A stretch of DNA of 64,000 nt from Rhizobium nepotum 39/7 (GTDB lineage: Bacteria > Pseudomonadota > Alphaproteobacteria > Rhizobiales > Rhizobiaceae), in the NCBI RefSeq assembly GCF_000949865.1, contig NZ_JWJH01000004.1, positions 1 to 64,000 of the forward strand, given 5' to 3'. Shown piece by piece: positions 29,357 through 39,231 of the stretch (position 1 is the first letter of the stretch; the number at the start of each line of letters is the position of its first letter). The position numbers and the translations under genes are program-made. Below the pieces are notes generated by a model. That model did no database searches and was not told where the DNA came from. It saw only the letters and a program-made list of their open reading frames with translations.

Positions 29357-30969
29357 TCCTGTTCGGCGGTATCCGCCTCCTCGGTAGCTTCGACATCGGC
29401 TTCCTCTTCGGAAGCGAGATCTTCGGCCGTGATCCAGCCTGCCAGAAGACGGGCCTGCACAACCATGTTTTCAGCCTCGACGCGCGACACGTCGAGTTTG
29501 GAGAAGATGCCTTCGAACTTCTTCGTCTCGCCGTCCTTGCGTTCGCTCCAGCCGACCAGATCGTCTGCGGCGCAACCGGCAAAGTCCTCGATAGTCTTGA
29601 TGCCGTCTTCACCGAGCGCGACCATCATCTGCGATGTCAGGCCGTCGATCTGGCGCAGCTCGTCGGTAACGCCGAGTTCCTTGCGCTTGGCGTCCATTTC
29701 GGCTTCCAGGCGTTCCAGATATTCGCGGGCGCGGGTCTGGATTTCATCGGCGGTGTCGTCGTCGAAGCCGTCGATGGAGGAAATTTCGTCGAGATCGACA
29801 TAGGCGAGTTCTTCGACCTGCGCGAAGCCTTCGGAGGCCAGAACCTGGCCGACCATTTCGTCGACGTCGAGGGCCTCCATGAAGAGTGCCGTGCGCTCGT
29901 TGAATTCCTTCTGGCGACGCTCGGATTCTTCCTGCTCGGTCATGATGTCGATATCCCAGCCGGTCAGCTGCGATGCCAGACGCACGTTCTGGCCGCGACG
30001 GCCGATGGCGAGCGAAAGCTGCTCGTCGGGAACCACAACTTCGATACGCTCGGATTCTTCGTCCAGAACGACCTTGGCCACTTCGGCGGGCTGCAGGGCG
30101 TTGACGATGAAGGAAGCCGGGTCCTGGCTCCACGGAATGATGTCGATCTTTTCGCCCTGCAATTCACCGACGACGGCCTGAACGCGCGAACCGCGCATAC
30201 CGACGCAGGCGCCGACAGGATCGATCGACGAGTCGTTCGAGATGACGGCGATCTTGGCGCGCGAACCGGGGTCACGGGCAACCGACTTGATCTGGATGAT
30301 GCCGTCGTAGATTTCCGGAACTTCCATGGTGAACAGCTTCACCATGAACTGCGGATGGGTACGCGACAGGAAAATCTGCGGACCGCGCTGTTCGCGGCGA
30401 ACGTCGTAGACATAGGCGCGTACGCGGTCGCCATAACGCATGTTTTCGCGCGGAATCATCTCGTCGCGACGGATGATGCCTTCGCCACGGCCGAGATCGA
30501 CGATGACGTTGCCGTATTCGACGCGCTTGACGGTGCCGTTGACGATCTCGCCGATACGATCCTTGAACTCGTCATACTGGCGGTCACGTTCGGCTTCGCG
30601 CACCTTTTGAACGATCACCTGCTTGGCGGACTGTGCGGCGATACGGCCGAAATCCATCGGCGGCAGCGGATCGGCGATGAAATCGCCGATCTTGGCGTCC
30701 GGGTTGCGGTCGCGGGCGAGTTCGAGCGGGATCTGGGTCGAATAATCCTCGGCCGTCTCGACAACTTCCAGAAGACGCTGCAGGCGGATTTCGCCGGTCT
30801 TGGAATTGATGTCGGCGCGAATGTTGGTTTCCGAACCATAGCGCGAGCGTGCGGCTTTCTGGATAGCGTCTGCCATTGCGGCAAGCACGATTTCGCGGTC
30901 GATGACCTTTTCGCGCGCCACAGCATCGGCGATCTGCAGAAGCTCAAGCCGGTTAGCACTCACTGCCAT
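29353..30969 (-). CDS. nusA: Transcription termination/antitermination protein NusA
   Basis: RNA polymerase-binding factor for pausing, termination and rRNA antitermination; 538 aa. In order: N-terminal polymerase-binding domain, S1 domain, two KH domains ([41 protein letters not shown]), then C-terminal helix-hairpin-helix-type repeats and a strongly acidic tail. I start at ATG 30969 ([15 protein letters not shown]) behind GGAGAT, discarding 48 upstream codons of open frame. Confidence 0.96.
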   Translation of the reverse strand: MAVSANRLELLQIADAVAREKVIDREIVLAAMADAIQKAARSRYGSETNIRADINSKTGEIRLQRLLEVVETAEDYSTQIPLELARDRNPDAKIGDFIADPLPPMDFGRIAAQSAKQVIVQKVREAERDRQYDEFKDRIGEIVNGTVKRVEYGNVIVDLGRGEGIIRRDEMIPRENMRYGDRVRAYVYDVRREQRGPQIFLSRTHPQFMVKLFTMEVPEIYDGIIQIKSVARDPGSRAKIAVISNDSSIDPVGACVGMRGSRVQAVVGELQGEKIDIIPWSQDPASFIVNALQPAEVAKVVLDEESERIEVVVPDEQLSLAIGRRGQNVRLASQLTGWDIDIMTEQEESERRQKEFNERTALFMEALDVDEMVGQVLASEGFAQVEELAYVDLDEISSIDGFDDDTADEIQTRAREYLERLEAEMDAKRKELGVTDELRQIDGLTSQMMVALGEDGIKTIEDFAGCAADDLVGWSERKDGETKKFEGIFSKLDVSRVEAENMVVQARLLAGWITAEDLASEEEADVEATEEADTAEQE

Positions 30970-31033
30970 TTTTTTATCTCCGTAAGTCGCATAATTGCGG
31001 GGATCGCCCGTTTTCCGGGCTTTTACGTTGGAA

Positions 31034-31630
31034 TTAGTCTTCGTCTGCTTCGTTTTCGTCGTTCTGGTTTGCGGCGGCGGCCTTTGCCGCCTTGTCTGCC
31101 CGCAGCGCATCACGAATAAGGTCGTCCGTCAGAATGAGCTTCGCATCGGAAAGCGCGCTGAACGGAACGGTGACTGTCGGTTCCTCGCCATAGGCGATCT
31201 GGTCGCGTTCCAGCTTGAAGCCGTCCGCATCGACCTCGACGATCTTGCCGCGAAACCGCTTGCGGTTCTCGACCAGAATGGAGGTTTCGACCTTCACCAG
31301 ATGACCCTGCCAGCGGGTGAAATCCGATTTGCGAACCATCGGCCGGTCGATGCCGGGCGAGGAAACTTCGAGATGATACGCCTTATCGACCGGATCTTCC
31401 ACATCAAGAACCGGTGAAATCGCCATGGAGACGGCTTCGCAGCCCTGGACGGTCATGGTGCCGTCTTCCCGCTCGGCCATGACCTGCAGGGTCATACCGT
31501 TCTGGTTGGAGAGCCGCACGCGCACCAGAAGATACCCCATGCCCGTCAAAACAGGCTCGATGATCTCGGCGATGCGCTGGTCGATGCCCGTTTCGGTTAT
31601 CAGTCGCGGTTCATATACGGTGTCTGCCAT
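31034..31630 (-). CDS. rimP: Ribosome maturation factor RimP
   Basis: A 198-aa 30S assembly factor. It has [24 protein letters not shown] at the N-terminus and [12 protein letters not shown], the family signature, in the middle. It is the first gene of the minus-strand rimP-nusA-ylxR-infB-rbfA-truB operon. Confidence 0.95.
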   Translation of the reverse strand: MADTVYEPRLITETGIDQRIAEIIEPVLTGMGYLLVRVRLSNQNGMTLQVMAEREDGTMTVQGCEAVSMAISPVLDVEDPVDKAYHLEVSSPGIDRPMVRKSDFTRWQGHLVKVETSILVENRKRFRGKIVEVDADGFKLERDQIAYGEEPTVTVPFSALSDAKLILTDDLIRDALRADKAAKAAAANQNDENEADED

Positions 31631-31695
31631 CTGGCCTTCCGGTCTTTAGTTTTTTCACCGGGCACTCAAGCCCGTGGTTTCCGGTTCGCCTAACG

Positions 31696-31724
31696 AAAAA
31701 GAGCGGAGCCTTGCGGCCCCACTC
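31696..31724 (-). terminator. Terminator-like hairpin in the leader of the rimP-nusA-infB operon
   Basis: On the minus strand GAGTGGGGCC and GGCTCCGCTC pair over 10 bp (two G-U pairs) around a GCAA tetraloop, followed by TTTTT. It lies 65 bp upstream of the rimP start and reads towards it, with no minus-strand gene between it and the divergent MFS gene. It is either an attenuator or the end of a short leader RNA. The rest of 31631-31919 shows no coding sequence. Confidence 0.65.
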
Positions 31725-31919
31725 TTCATCAAGCGATCAAGAATTTCACAGGTCATATAGACCCATCGGGGCAGGATTGCAAGGTTTTCGCGGGCAGGGC
31801 GCTTCAGTCGCGGCATCGGCCACATTTTCACCCTTCCCGTGTCGGAAAGGGTGGCATGATTTCCGGCACTGTCTATAGTTGCCGTTTGACAAATCGCAGT
31901 TGCATCAAGTGGACTGATC

Positions 31920-33548
31920 GTGCCTGACCGTAAATCGCCACTCGCGCCTTTAAGGCATTTGACTTACAGACGAATCTGGATCGCGAGCCTTGCGTCGAAT
32001 TTCGGCGGGCTGATCCAGGCGGTTGGCGCCGCATGGATGATGACCTCGCTGTCGAGTTCCGAAAACATGATCGCGCTGGTGCAGGCCTCCACCTCGCTGC
32101 CGATCATGATGTTTTCGCTGATTTCAGGCGCGCTGGCCGATAGTTTCGACCGCCGCCGCATCATGATTTCCGCGCAGCTGCTGATGCTGACGGCTTCCGT
32201 GATGCTCACGGTTTTTGCCTGGTCCGGCTGGCTCACGCCGTGGCTTCTGCTCTTCTTCACCTTCATGATCGGCTGCGGTACTGCCCTCAACAATCCGTCC
32301 TGGCAGGCCTCCGTCGGTGAAATGGTGCCGCGCGAGGATTTGCCGGCCGCCGTGACGCTGAACAGCGTCGGCTTCAACATTACCCGCAGCGTCGGTCCCG
32401 CTATCGGCGGCATCATCGTCGCAGCGGCAGGCGCCGCTGCCGCCTTTTTCGTGAATGCGCTCAGCTACTTCACCCTGATCTACGCGTTGTTTCGCTGGCA
32501 ACCGCCCAAATATGCCTCGACACTCCCACGCGAGCAGCTTCTCGCCGCCATATCGGCCGGAATGCGTTATGTGGCCATGTCGCCCAATATCGGCAAGGTC
32601 CTGGTGCGCGGTTTTCTCTTCGGGCTTTCCGCTAGCGCCATCCTGGCCCTGATGCCGATCGTTGCCCGCGATCTGGTTGAGGGCGGCCCGCTGACCTACG
32701 GTGTCATGCTGGGTGCATTTGGCGTCGGCGCAATTGGAGGTGCGCTGGTCAGCGCGAGACTGCGTGAGATCCTGTCGAGTGAATGGATCGTGCGGGTCGC
32801 CTTTTTAGGCTTCGCTTTCAGTTCCGGTGTGACGGCGATCAGCACGAGCGCCATCGTCACCTCGCTTGTCCTTGCGGTTGCCGGTGCCTGCTGGGTTCTG
32901 GCGCTTTCCCTGTTCAACACCATCGTCCAGCTTTCCGCCCCGCGCTGGGTGGTGGGCCGGGCGCTGTCGCTTTACCAGACGCTGACCTTCGGCGGCATCG
33001 CCGTCGGCAGCTGGCTGTGGGGCGAGCTGGCGGAAGATTACGGCATTTCCTATTCACTTCTCTGTTCGTGCGTGCTGATGCTGCTCGGCGTTGTCGTCGG
33101 TCTCAAGCTCGCCATGCCGGCATTCGCCTCGCTCAACCTCGATCCGCTCAACCGTTTCGTGGAGCCGCCGCTGAGGCTTGATATCAAGCCGCGCAGCGGG
33201 CCGATCGCCATCCTCATCGATTATGAAATCCATGACGAGGATCTCGGCGAATTCCTGCCACTGATGGCCGAGCGCCGCCGCATCCGTCTGCGCGATGGCG
33301 CGCGCAACTGGAACCTGATGCGCGATCTGGAAAATCCTGACATCTGGACGGAAAGTTACCACGTGCTGACATGGGTGGAATATGTCCGCCACAATCATCG
33401 CCGCACCCAGGCGGATGCGGAAGCCTGGGACCGGCTGCTTGAGCTTCATCGCGGCAAGACCCGGCCGCGCGTGCACCGGATGATCGAGCGACAGACCATT
33501 CCGCCGACCGACGATATCTTCCACAAGCCGCATACCGATCAGCACTGA
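31920..33548 (+). CDS. MFS transporter (MFS_3 / EntS-like) with C-terminal soluble domain
   Basis: A 542-aa major-facilitator protein. The first 400 residues carry about 12 hydrophobic segments, with FGGLIQAVGAAWM at the start and SGALADSFDRRRIMI as the loop 2-3 motif. The last 130 residues are hydrophilic (segment PIAILIDYEIHDEDLGEFL) and resemble an antibiotic-biosynthesis-monooxygenase-like ferredoxin fold, as in other MFS_3 members. Export is likely; the substrate is unknown. The start is GTG 31920 with a weak ribosome-binding site. Confidence 0.84.
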   Translation: MPDRKSPLAPLRHLTYRRIWIASLASNFGGLIQAVGAAWMMTSLSSSENMIALVQASTSLPIMMFSLISGALADSFDRRRIMISAQLLMLTASVMLTVFAWSGWLTPWLLLFFTFMIGCGTALNNPSWQASVGEMVPREDLPAAVTLNSVGFNITRSVGPAIGGIIVAAAGAAAAFFVNALSYFTLIYALFRWQPPKYASTLPREQLLAAISAGMRYVAMSPNIGKVLVRGFLFGLSASAILALMPIVARDLVEGGPLTYGVMLGAFGVGAIGGALVSARLREILSSEWIVRVAFLGFAFSSGVTAISTSAIVTSLVLAVAGACWVLALSLFNTIVQLSAPRWVVGRALSLYQTLTFGGIAVGSWLWGELAEDYGISYSLLCSCVLMLLGVVVGLKLAMPAFASLNLDPLNRFVEPPLRLDIKPRSGPIAILIDYEIHDEDLGEFLPLMAERRRIRLRDGARNWNLMRDLENPDIWTESYHVLTWVEYVRHNHRRTQADAEAWDRLLELHRGKTRPRVHRMIERQTIPPTDDIFHKPHTDQH

Positions 33549-33632
33549 GAGGTATTCGACGCCAACCCACTGGCTACCTGTCATCCCGCCGTTGCAGGAT
33601 GTGTATAGTACCTCGAACGATCGGGGGACGAT

Positions 33633-34094
33633 ATGGAAGACCAGAAGGTTATTTCAAGGCGTGCGACACCTGCAGATGCCGACGATGTCGCCGCAATTTT
33701 CCGCACGTCACGCCGGCATTTTCTTCCCTATTTACCAGACTTGCACAGTTTCGAGGAAGACAAGGGCTATTTCAGCAATATTGTCTTTAACGAAACTGAA
33801 GTCTGGGTTGCGGAGGAAGACGGCGTTCTCGTCGGCTTTTGTGCCTTTCGGCAGGAATGGTTGGATCATCTTTATTGTCTGCCCGCACGTGTAGGCAGAA
33901 ATCTAGGTGCGACCCTGCTGGACAGGGCGAAGCAAGAGCAACAACTCCTTCAATTGTGGGTGTTCCAGCAAAATACACGCGCCATAAGCTTTTACGAGCG
34001 CCATGGGTTCCGCAAGGTGCAGGAAACGGATGGATCCGGCTGCGAGGAAAAGTTGCCGGACGCGCTCTACGAATGGCGCAGGCAAACCGCCTGA
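33633..34094 (+). CDS. GNAT-family N-acetyltransferase
   Basis: A 153-aa acetyltransferase with RRATPADADDVAAIF at the N-terminus, GRNLGATLLDRAKQ as motif A and NTRAISFYERHGFRKV as motif B. It is a stand-alone gene with visibly lower GC than its neighbours, which may mean later acquisition (weak). The acceptor is unknown. Confidence 0.82.
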   Translation: MEDQKVISRRATPADADDVAAIFRTSRRHFLPYLPDLHSFEEDKGYFSNIVFNETEVWVAEEDGVLVGFCAFRQEWLDHLYCLPARVGRNLGATLLDRAKQEQQLLQLWVFQQNTRAISFYERHGFRKVQETDGSGCEEKLPDALYEWRRQTA

Positions 34095-34109
34095 CGGATG
34101 CAGGGGAAG

Positions 34110-35432
34110 TCAGCGCAGGCGGCCCTTCAGCGTGGCGTCCGGAAAACACGTCGGGGAAAGGCCGTTTTTCGCCTGCCAGTCGCCGAGCGACCGCCGCGTC
34201 TTGAAGCCTGCCAGCCCGTCCGCCTTGCCGACATCATAGCCCTTGGCGACCAGCGCCTTCTGCATGGCAAGAACATCGGAGCGCAGCATCGATCCGACAT
34301 TGCCCCATTCGCCCTTGAACGGCCCCGCCCCATGGGCGATGCGGTCTGCGAGGTTGCCGATGAACAGCGCGTAGAGATCGGAATTGTTGTATTCCTTGAT
34401 AACGTAGAAATTCGGCGTCACCACGAATTCCGGCCCGTGCCGGCCGGCGGGAACCAGCATCATGCCGTCGGCGGAGAGGTCATTGGCCGGAAAGGCCTTT
34501 CCGGAAATGCGGGTGATCCCCATCTTCGCCCAGTCGGCGACTGGCCGGGCAAGGTCCGGACCTTCCTGTGCGCATGAAACCTTGGCCGGTATCGACACCT
34601 CGAAGCCCCAGTCGCGATCCCTCTGCCAGCCGCGCTGCGAAAGATAGTTCGCTATGGATGCCAGCGCGTCCGGCACGGAGTTCCAGATATCGCGGTGGCC
34701 GTCACCATCGAAATCCACGGCATATTTCAGGTAGCTCGACGGCATGAATTGTGGCTGGCCGAGTGCGCCGGCCCAGGAACCCATCATGCGCGATGCCGCG
34801 ATATCGCCGTTCTCGACGATCTTCAGAGCGTCGATCAGCTCGGTGCGGAACATCTCCCTGCGGGTCGACATATAGGCTTTCGTCGCCAGCACATCGACCA
34901 CCGGATGCGGTAGCTTCGCACGGCCGAAACCGGATTCGCGGCCCCAGATCGCCACGACGATATTGCCGGGCACGCCGTATTTCGCCTCGATGCGGCGAAG
35001 CGTGGCGGCGTGCGTCGCCGCCAGAGACCGGCCCGTGGCGGCAAGTCCCTGCAAGCGCTTTTCGGAGAAATATGCGCCTGGCGAGGAGAATTCCGCCTGG
35101 CTCTGGCTCTGTTCCTTCGGTGGTTTTTGACCCGGGATAACGAGATCGGGCAGGCTCCAGTTGATGGAAAGACCGCTGAGCGCGGCTTCCAGCGTTTTTT
35201 GCGAAATGCCCGCCTTGCGCGCTTCCGGCCAGATTTCCTTTTTCAGCCATGCATTGAAATCGGCATCGTATCGAGCCGCAGCGGCACCCGTCGGTGCGGA
35301 TTGCGCCAAAGCCGTCGTTACTGAAAAAACGGAAATAATGGCGGCCAGTGCCTTGAAGCTTTTCCAGGAAAAGTGGAACCCGGTTTTCCGTCTGGAAATG
35401 CGCCAAAACAAAGAATCAAATCGGTTTTGCAT
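34110..35432 (-). CDS. MltB-family lytic murein transglycosylase with peptidoglycan-binding domain
   Basis: A 440-aa periplasmic enzyme that cleaves glycan strands non-hydrolytically. A signal/anchor segment (FKALAAIISVFSVTTALAQ) precedes an SLT_2 catalytic domain with the active-site glutamate in GRESGFG and the QPQFMPSSYLKYAVDFDGDG segment. A C-terminal PG_binding_1 repeat (MLRSDVLAMQKALVAKGYDVGKADGL in part) follows. The start is ATG 35432 behind GAGGAGA. Confidence 0.9.
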   Translation of the reverse strand: MQNRFDSLFWRISRRKTGFHFSWKSFKALAAIISVFSVTTALAQSAPTGAAAARYDADFNAWLKKEIWPEARKAGISQKTLEAALSGLSINWSLPDLVIPGQKPPKEQSQSQAEFSSPGAYFSEKRLQGLAATGRSLAATHAATLRRIEAKYGVPGNIVVAIWGRESGFGRAKLPHPVVDVLATKAYMSTRREMFRTELIDALKIVENGDIAASRMMGSWAGALGQPQFMPSSYLKYAVDFDGDGHRDIWNSVPDALASIANYLSQRGWQRDRDWGFEVSIPAKVSCAQEGPDLARPVADWAKMGITRISGKAFPANDLSADGMMLVPAGRHGPEFVVTPNFYVIKEYNNSDLYALFIGNLADRIAHGAGPFKGEWGNVGSMLRSDVLAMQKALVAKGYDVGKADGLAGFKTRRSLGDWQAKNGLSPTCFPDATLKGRLR

Positions 35433-35472
35433 TCGGTCTCCTCTTCGAGTGACGGACAAGGGAGGGGAGGCG

Positions 35473-36078
35473 TCAGATCGTCGTGCGCGCCCGAAGCGCG
35501 GCCGTCAATGTGCCTTCGTCGAGATAGTCCAGCTCGCCGCCCACCGGCACGCCATGCGCAAGCCGGGTGATCTTGACGCCGAGATCGGCCAGACGGTCGG
35601 TGATGTAATGGGCGGTCGCCTGTCCCTCCACCGTCGCATTGACGGCGATGATAAGCTCGCGAATACCGCCGACGCTGACACGATCGATCAATCCCTTGAT
35701 GTTCAGATCTTCCGGCCCGACTCCATCCAGCGGCGACAGCGTGCCACCAAGCACATGATAGGCGGTGTTCATGGCGCTCGCCCGCTCCAGTGCCCAAAGA
35801 TCCGACACATCTTCCACCACGATGATGATCGACTGGTCACGCCTGTCATCGGCGCAGACAGTGCAGGGGTCGATGGTATCGACATTGCCGCAGCAGGAGC
35901 AAATCTTCACCTTGTCATAGGCTTCACCCATCGCATGGCCGAGCGGGCCGAGAAGCTGTTCTTTCTTCTTGATGAGGTGCAGCGCCGCCCGCCGCGCCGA
36001 GCGGGGTCCCAGCCCCGGCACTTTTGCAAGCAGCTGGATCAGTTTTTCGATTTCGGGACCGGTGACTCGTTTTGCCAT
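35473..36078 (-). CDS. recR: Recombination mediator protein RecR
   Basis: A 201-aa ring-forming partner of RecF/RecO in RecA loading. It has a helix-hairpin-helix ([19 protein letters not shown]), a four-cysteine zinc finger (C60, C63, C72, C75) and a Toprim domain (segment [14 protein letters not shown]). It is separated from dnaX-ybaB, its usual operon partners, by the opposite-strand MOSC gene. Confidence 0.96.
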   Translation of the reverse strand: MAKRVTGPEIEKLIQLLAKVPGLGPRSARRAALHLIKKKEQLLGPLGHAMGEAYDKVKICSCCGNVDTIDPCTVCADDRRDQSIIIVVEDVSDLWALERASAMNTAYHVLGGTLSPLDGVGPEDLNIKGLIDRVSVGGIRELIIAVNATVEGQATAHYITDRLADLGVKITRLAHGVPVGGELDYLDEGTLTAALRARTTI

Positions 36079-36136
36079 GAGCGCTTTCTACTGCATAAAT
36101 CGGGAAACGGGAATCATGAAGCGCGAAGGGCAGTCC

Positions 36137-36751
36137 ATGAAAATACGGGCAGTGTGCCGGGGCGAGGCGAAGACCCTGCCGGGAAAGACGGCAAGGACGG
36201 GCATTTTCAAACATGCCGTGCAGGGTCCGGTGATTGTGGATGCCGAAGGTATCGTCAGCGACGCTGTCTGCAATCGCAAACATCACGGCGGTCCGGATCA
36301 GGCGATCTACGCCATGGGTTCCGTCGATCTCGATTTCTGGTCTCGCACGCTCGGTTTTACGGTTGAGCCCGGATTTTTCGGCGAAAATCTGGTTCTGGAG
36401 GGTGTCGACAGCGCGAAGCTGCATGTGGGCGACAGGTTCTCAGCGGCAGAAGTGGTTTTGGAAGTGACCGCCGCCCGCATTCCCTGCGCGACCCTGTCAG
36501 CCCGGATCGGCGATCCCGGCTTCGCGCCGCGTTTTCGGCAGGCGGGTCAGCCGGGTTTTTATTGCCGGATCCTGAAAGGTGGAATGCTCGCCGCCGGTGA
36601 AGACGTCGCGTTCGAACCCTATCAGGGGACGAAACTGCCCATACCGATTATTCTGCAGCGCTTCCGCCCCATGCAGCTTACCGAGGTCGAACGCGCTGCC
36701 TATCTCGGCACGCCGCTTGCGAGCCGGTTCCGCGCCATGTTGGAAGTCTGA
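36137..36751 (+). CDS. MOSC-domain protein (YiiM-like)
   Basis: A 204-aa MOSC (molybdenum cofactor sulfurase C-terminal-like) protein. It has the motif GDRFSAAEVVLEVTAARIPCATLSAR, including the conserved cysteine, and HHGGPDQAIYAM. YiiM of E. coli reduces N-hydroxylated bases with Moco; the same role here is possible but not shown. ATG 36137 follows GAAGGG; ATG 36116 is an alternative. It is inserted between recR and ybaB on the opposite strand. Confidence 0.82.
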   Translation: MKIRAVCRGEAKTLPGKTARTGIFKHAVQGPVIVDAEGIVSDAVCNRKHHGGPDQAIYAMGSVDLDFWSRTLGFTVEPGFFGENLVLEGVDSAKLHVGDRFSAAEVVLEVTAARIPCATLSARIGDPGFAPRFRQAGQPGFYCRILKGGMLAAGEDVAFEPYQGTKLPIPIILQRFRPMQLTEVERAAYLGTPLASRFRAMLEV

Positions 36752-36764
36752 ATTCGAAAGAAGA

Positions 36765-37088
36765 TCAGAACGGCAGCTTCATGCCGGGCGGGATCGGCAG
36801 GCCAGCCGTGATTTCCTTGGTCTTTTCGGCGGTGATGGCTTCGGCGCGCTCCTTGGCGTCATTGTGGGCAGCAACAATCAGGTCTTCGAGAATTTCGACG
36901 TCGTCTTCCTTGAAAAGAGACGGATCGATCTTCAGCCCCAGCAGGTTGCCCTTGCCGTTCAGCTTAACGGTGACGAGGCCGCCGCCGGACTTGCCTTCGA
37001 CTTCAAGCGCGGCGATATCCGCCTGCATCTTTTCCATCTTGGCCTGCATTTCCTTGACCTTGCCCATCATGCCCATGATGTCGCGCAT
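36765..37088 (-). CDS. ebfC: YbaB/EbfC nucleoid-associated protein
   Basis: A 107-aa dimeric DNA-binding protein. It has the Met-rich N-terminal coiled coil ([18 protein letters not shown]) and the family core [22 protein letters not shown]. It lies 27 bp downstream of dnaX in the conserved dnaX-ybaB order. Its role in nucleoid organisation or recombination is known only broadly. Confidence 0.93.
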   Translation of the reverse strand: MRDIMGMMGKVKEMQAKMEKMQADIAALEVEGKSGGGLVTVKLNGKGNLLGLKIDPSLFKEDDVEILEDLIVAAHNDAKERAEAITAEKTKEITAGLPIPPGMKLPF

Positions 37089-37115
37089 GTGCCAGACTCC
37101 TGTTTTTGTTATGTA

Positions 37116-38993
37116 TTAAAATTCGATATCGTCGCCGGGGAGGATGTCGCCTTCGCTCGATTCGGCAACTGAAGGAGATGGAGCGATCTCGTCCGCCTCG
37201 TCCTGTACTGCAACACGGATACGCACGTCGGTGATCTTCGCGCCGGGAAACTGCGCCAGAATGGCGGCAACGTCAGGGTCCTGACGCGCATCGACAAGGC
37301 GTGCGTCCCGGGCATTGCCTTCGACTTCGACAAGGGTAGGCTCGCCCTGTTCCTTGCTGAGGCTGACGATCCAGTGGATACCGGTCCACTCCTTCAGCCT
37401 CACACCAAGCTCGCCGGGGAGCGATCCGGGCGCGCCTTCGCCGAGGCGCATATCCAGCCGGCCCGGCTCCAATCGCACCAGCCGCAGGAAGTTGCGGACC
37501 TTCGCCCTCATGACGGGATCGCGATTTTTCTGGCACAGATCGGCAATATCCTGCACGGAGTTGACCGGAACTTTCGGCTCCGGCCGCTCTTCGGTTTTCG
37601 GTGCGGCGACCTGCATGTCCTGCGGGCGGCTGTCGGGAACGGCGCGCAGCATCGTGGTTGGTTGAGGTGTGGCCTGCCTGTGTGCGGGAGCATCGACGGG
37701 TCTTGCCGCAGCAACGGTCTGCGCTGACGAATAGGCCCGTGCACCACCGCCGTTGCCGCCGCCTGAGGGCGCACCGTTCGAATAGCCGCCATCGCCGGCG
37801 GAAAGTTCGAGCAGGCGTCGCGCGGCATCTTCCGGTGCCGGAAGATTGGCAGCATGCGAAAGCCTGATCAGCACCATTTCGGCCGCACCTGCCGGGCGCG
37901 AGGCATTTTCCGTTTCCGGAATGCCTTTCAGCAGCATCTGCCAGATGCGTGACAGTGCCGTCACCGCAATCGTCTCGGAAAATTCCGCGCCACGCACGCG
38001 CTCGATCTCGGAAAGCGAGGGATCTTCCGCCGCATCCGGCACATATTTCATGCGGGTGACGAGGTGGGTGAAATCGGCAAGGTCGTTGAGCACCACGACT
38101 GGGTTCGCGCCCGCCTCATATTGCCCGTTGAATTCCGAAAGTGCCGACGCGACATCGCCCTTGATGATGTGCTGGAAAAGATCGACGATGCGCGCCCGGT
38201 CGGCAAGACCAAGCATGCCGCGCACGGCTTCCGCTTCTACACGGCCGCCGCCATGGGCGATCGCCTGATCGAGCAGGGAAAGACCGTCACGGGCGGAACC
38301 TTCGGCTGCGCGGGCGATCATCGAGAGAGCCTGCGGCTCCGCTTCGAAACCTTCCTTGCCGGCAATGGCGGTGAACAGACCGACGAGGTCGGCGGCGCTG
38401 ATGCGGCGCAGGTCGAAGCGCTGGCAGCGCGACAGCACGGTGATCGGTACCTTGCGGATTTCGGTGGTTGCGAAGATGAATTTCACATGCTCCGGCGGCT
38501 CTTCCAGCGTCTTCAGGAGGCCGTTGAAGGCCTGCGTCGAAAGCATGTGCACTTCGTCGATGATATAGACTTTGTAGCGCGCCGAGACCGGGCGGTAACG
38601 CACCTGCTCGATGATCTCGCGAATATCGTCGATGCCGGTATGGGAAGCGGCGTCCATCTCGATCACATCGACATGCCGGCCTTCCATGATCGCCTGGCAA
38701 TGTTCGCCGGGGATGCGCAGGTCGATGGTCGGCTTGTCGATGGTGTCGGTCTTGTAATTCAGTGCTCGGGCGAGAATGCGCGCCGTGGTCGTCTTGCCCA
38801 CGCCGCGAACGCCGGTCAGCATATAGGCCTGCGCGATGCGGCCGGTCTCGAACGCATTGGTCAGCGTGCGGACCATCGGCTCCTGGCCGACCATCAGATC
38901 GGAAAAGTCCTTCGGGCGATATTTGCGTGCCAGTACCCGGTAGCCGGTCCCGCTCTGGGATTCGCTTGATGTGGTGGGTACGGTGTCGTTCAT
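37116..38993 (-). CDS. dnaX: DNA polymerase III gamma/tau subunit
   Basis: Clamp-loader ATPase of the replisome, 625 aa. It has Walker A GVRGVGKTT (61-69), DEVH (146-149) and the sensor/SRC region TVLSRCQRF. The zinc module between Walker A and B keeps only Cys99 (GEHCQAIMEG) of the four cysteines in E. coli. I found no A-rich slippery site, so a gamma form by frameshifting is not supported. SRP RNA is encoded just upstream on the same strand. Confidence 0.95.
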   Translation of the reverse strand: MNDTVPTTSSESQSGTGYRVLARKYRPKDFSDLMVGQEPMVRTLTNAFETGRIAQAYMLTGVRGVGKTTTARILARALNYKTDTIDKPTIDLRIPGEHCQAIMEGRHVDVIEMDAASHTGIDDIREIIEQVRYRPVSARYKVYIIDEVHMLSTQAFNGLLKTLEEPPEHVKFIFATTEIRKVPITVLSRCQRFDLRRISAADLVGLFTAIAGKEGFEAEPQALSMIARAAEGSARDGLSLLDQAIAHGGGRVEAEAVRGMLGLADRARIVDLFQHIIKGDVASALSEFNGQYEAGANPVVVLNDLADFTHLVTRMKYVPDAAEDPSLSEIERVRGAEFSETIAVTALSRIWQMLLKGIPETENASRPAGAAEMVLIRLSHAANLPAPEDAARRLLELSAGDGGYSNGAPSGGGNGGGARAYSSAQTVAAARPVDAPAHRQATPQPTTMLRAVPDSRPQDMQVAAPKTEERPEPKVPVNSVQDIADLCQKNRDPVMRAKVRNFLRLVRLEPGRLDMRLGEGAPGSLPGELGVRLKEWTGIHWIVSLSKEQGEPTLVEVEGNARDARLVDARQDPDVAAILAQFPGAKITDVRIRVAVQDEADEIAPSPSVAESSEGDILPGDDIEF

Positions 38994-39063
38994 CGCCTCG
39001 CCAGTTTGTTTTGCCAGTTTGTTTCGGGGCTGAACTGGCCCGGCGAAAGCTGAGCGGCATTTG

Positions 39064-39173
39064 AAAAGGGTGGGAGGCTGGCACGGCGACCCGTGCCTGG
39101 CTCGTTAGGGCTGCTTCCTTCCGGACCTGACCCGGTTGGCGAGTGGCTCGTCCACCACCAACCTCCCGGGGCC
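39064..39173 (-). ncRNA. ffs: Signal recognition particle RNA (4.5S type)
   Basis: On the minus strand the region contains GGTCAGGTCCGGAAGGAAGC, the universally conserved SRP RNA apical loop (plus coordinates about 39115-39134). It is flanked by complementary arms that start near GGCCCCGGGAGG (39173) and end with CCTCCCACCC before TTTTC (39064-39067). About 105 nt, the short bacterial form without an Alu domain. It lies 75 bp upstream of dnaX on the same strand. Confidence 0.93.
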
Positions 39174-39231
39174 ACATATCGGCAATATCGACAGCAAATG
39201 CAAGCCAAGCCTTCAAAAAACTGCTATCACG

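Noticed and set aside
33633-34094. Horizontal transfer island around the lower-GC GNAT gene
   Set aside because: Only one short gene deviates, with no mobile gene, tRNA or repeat beside it; the signal is too weak.
37116-38993. Programmed frameshift in dnaX to make gamma
   Set aside because: I found no A-rich slippery heptamer followed by a stem-loop on the coding strand.
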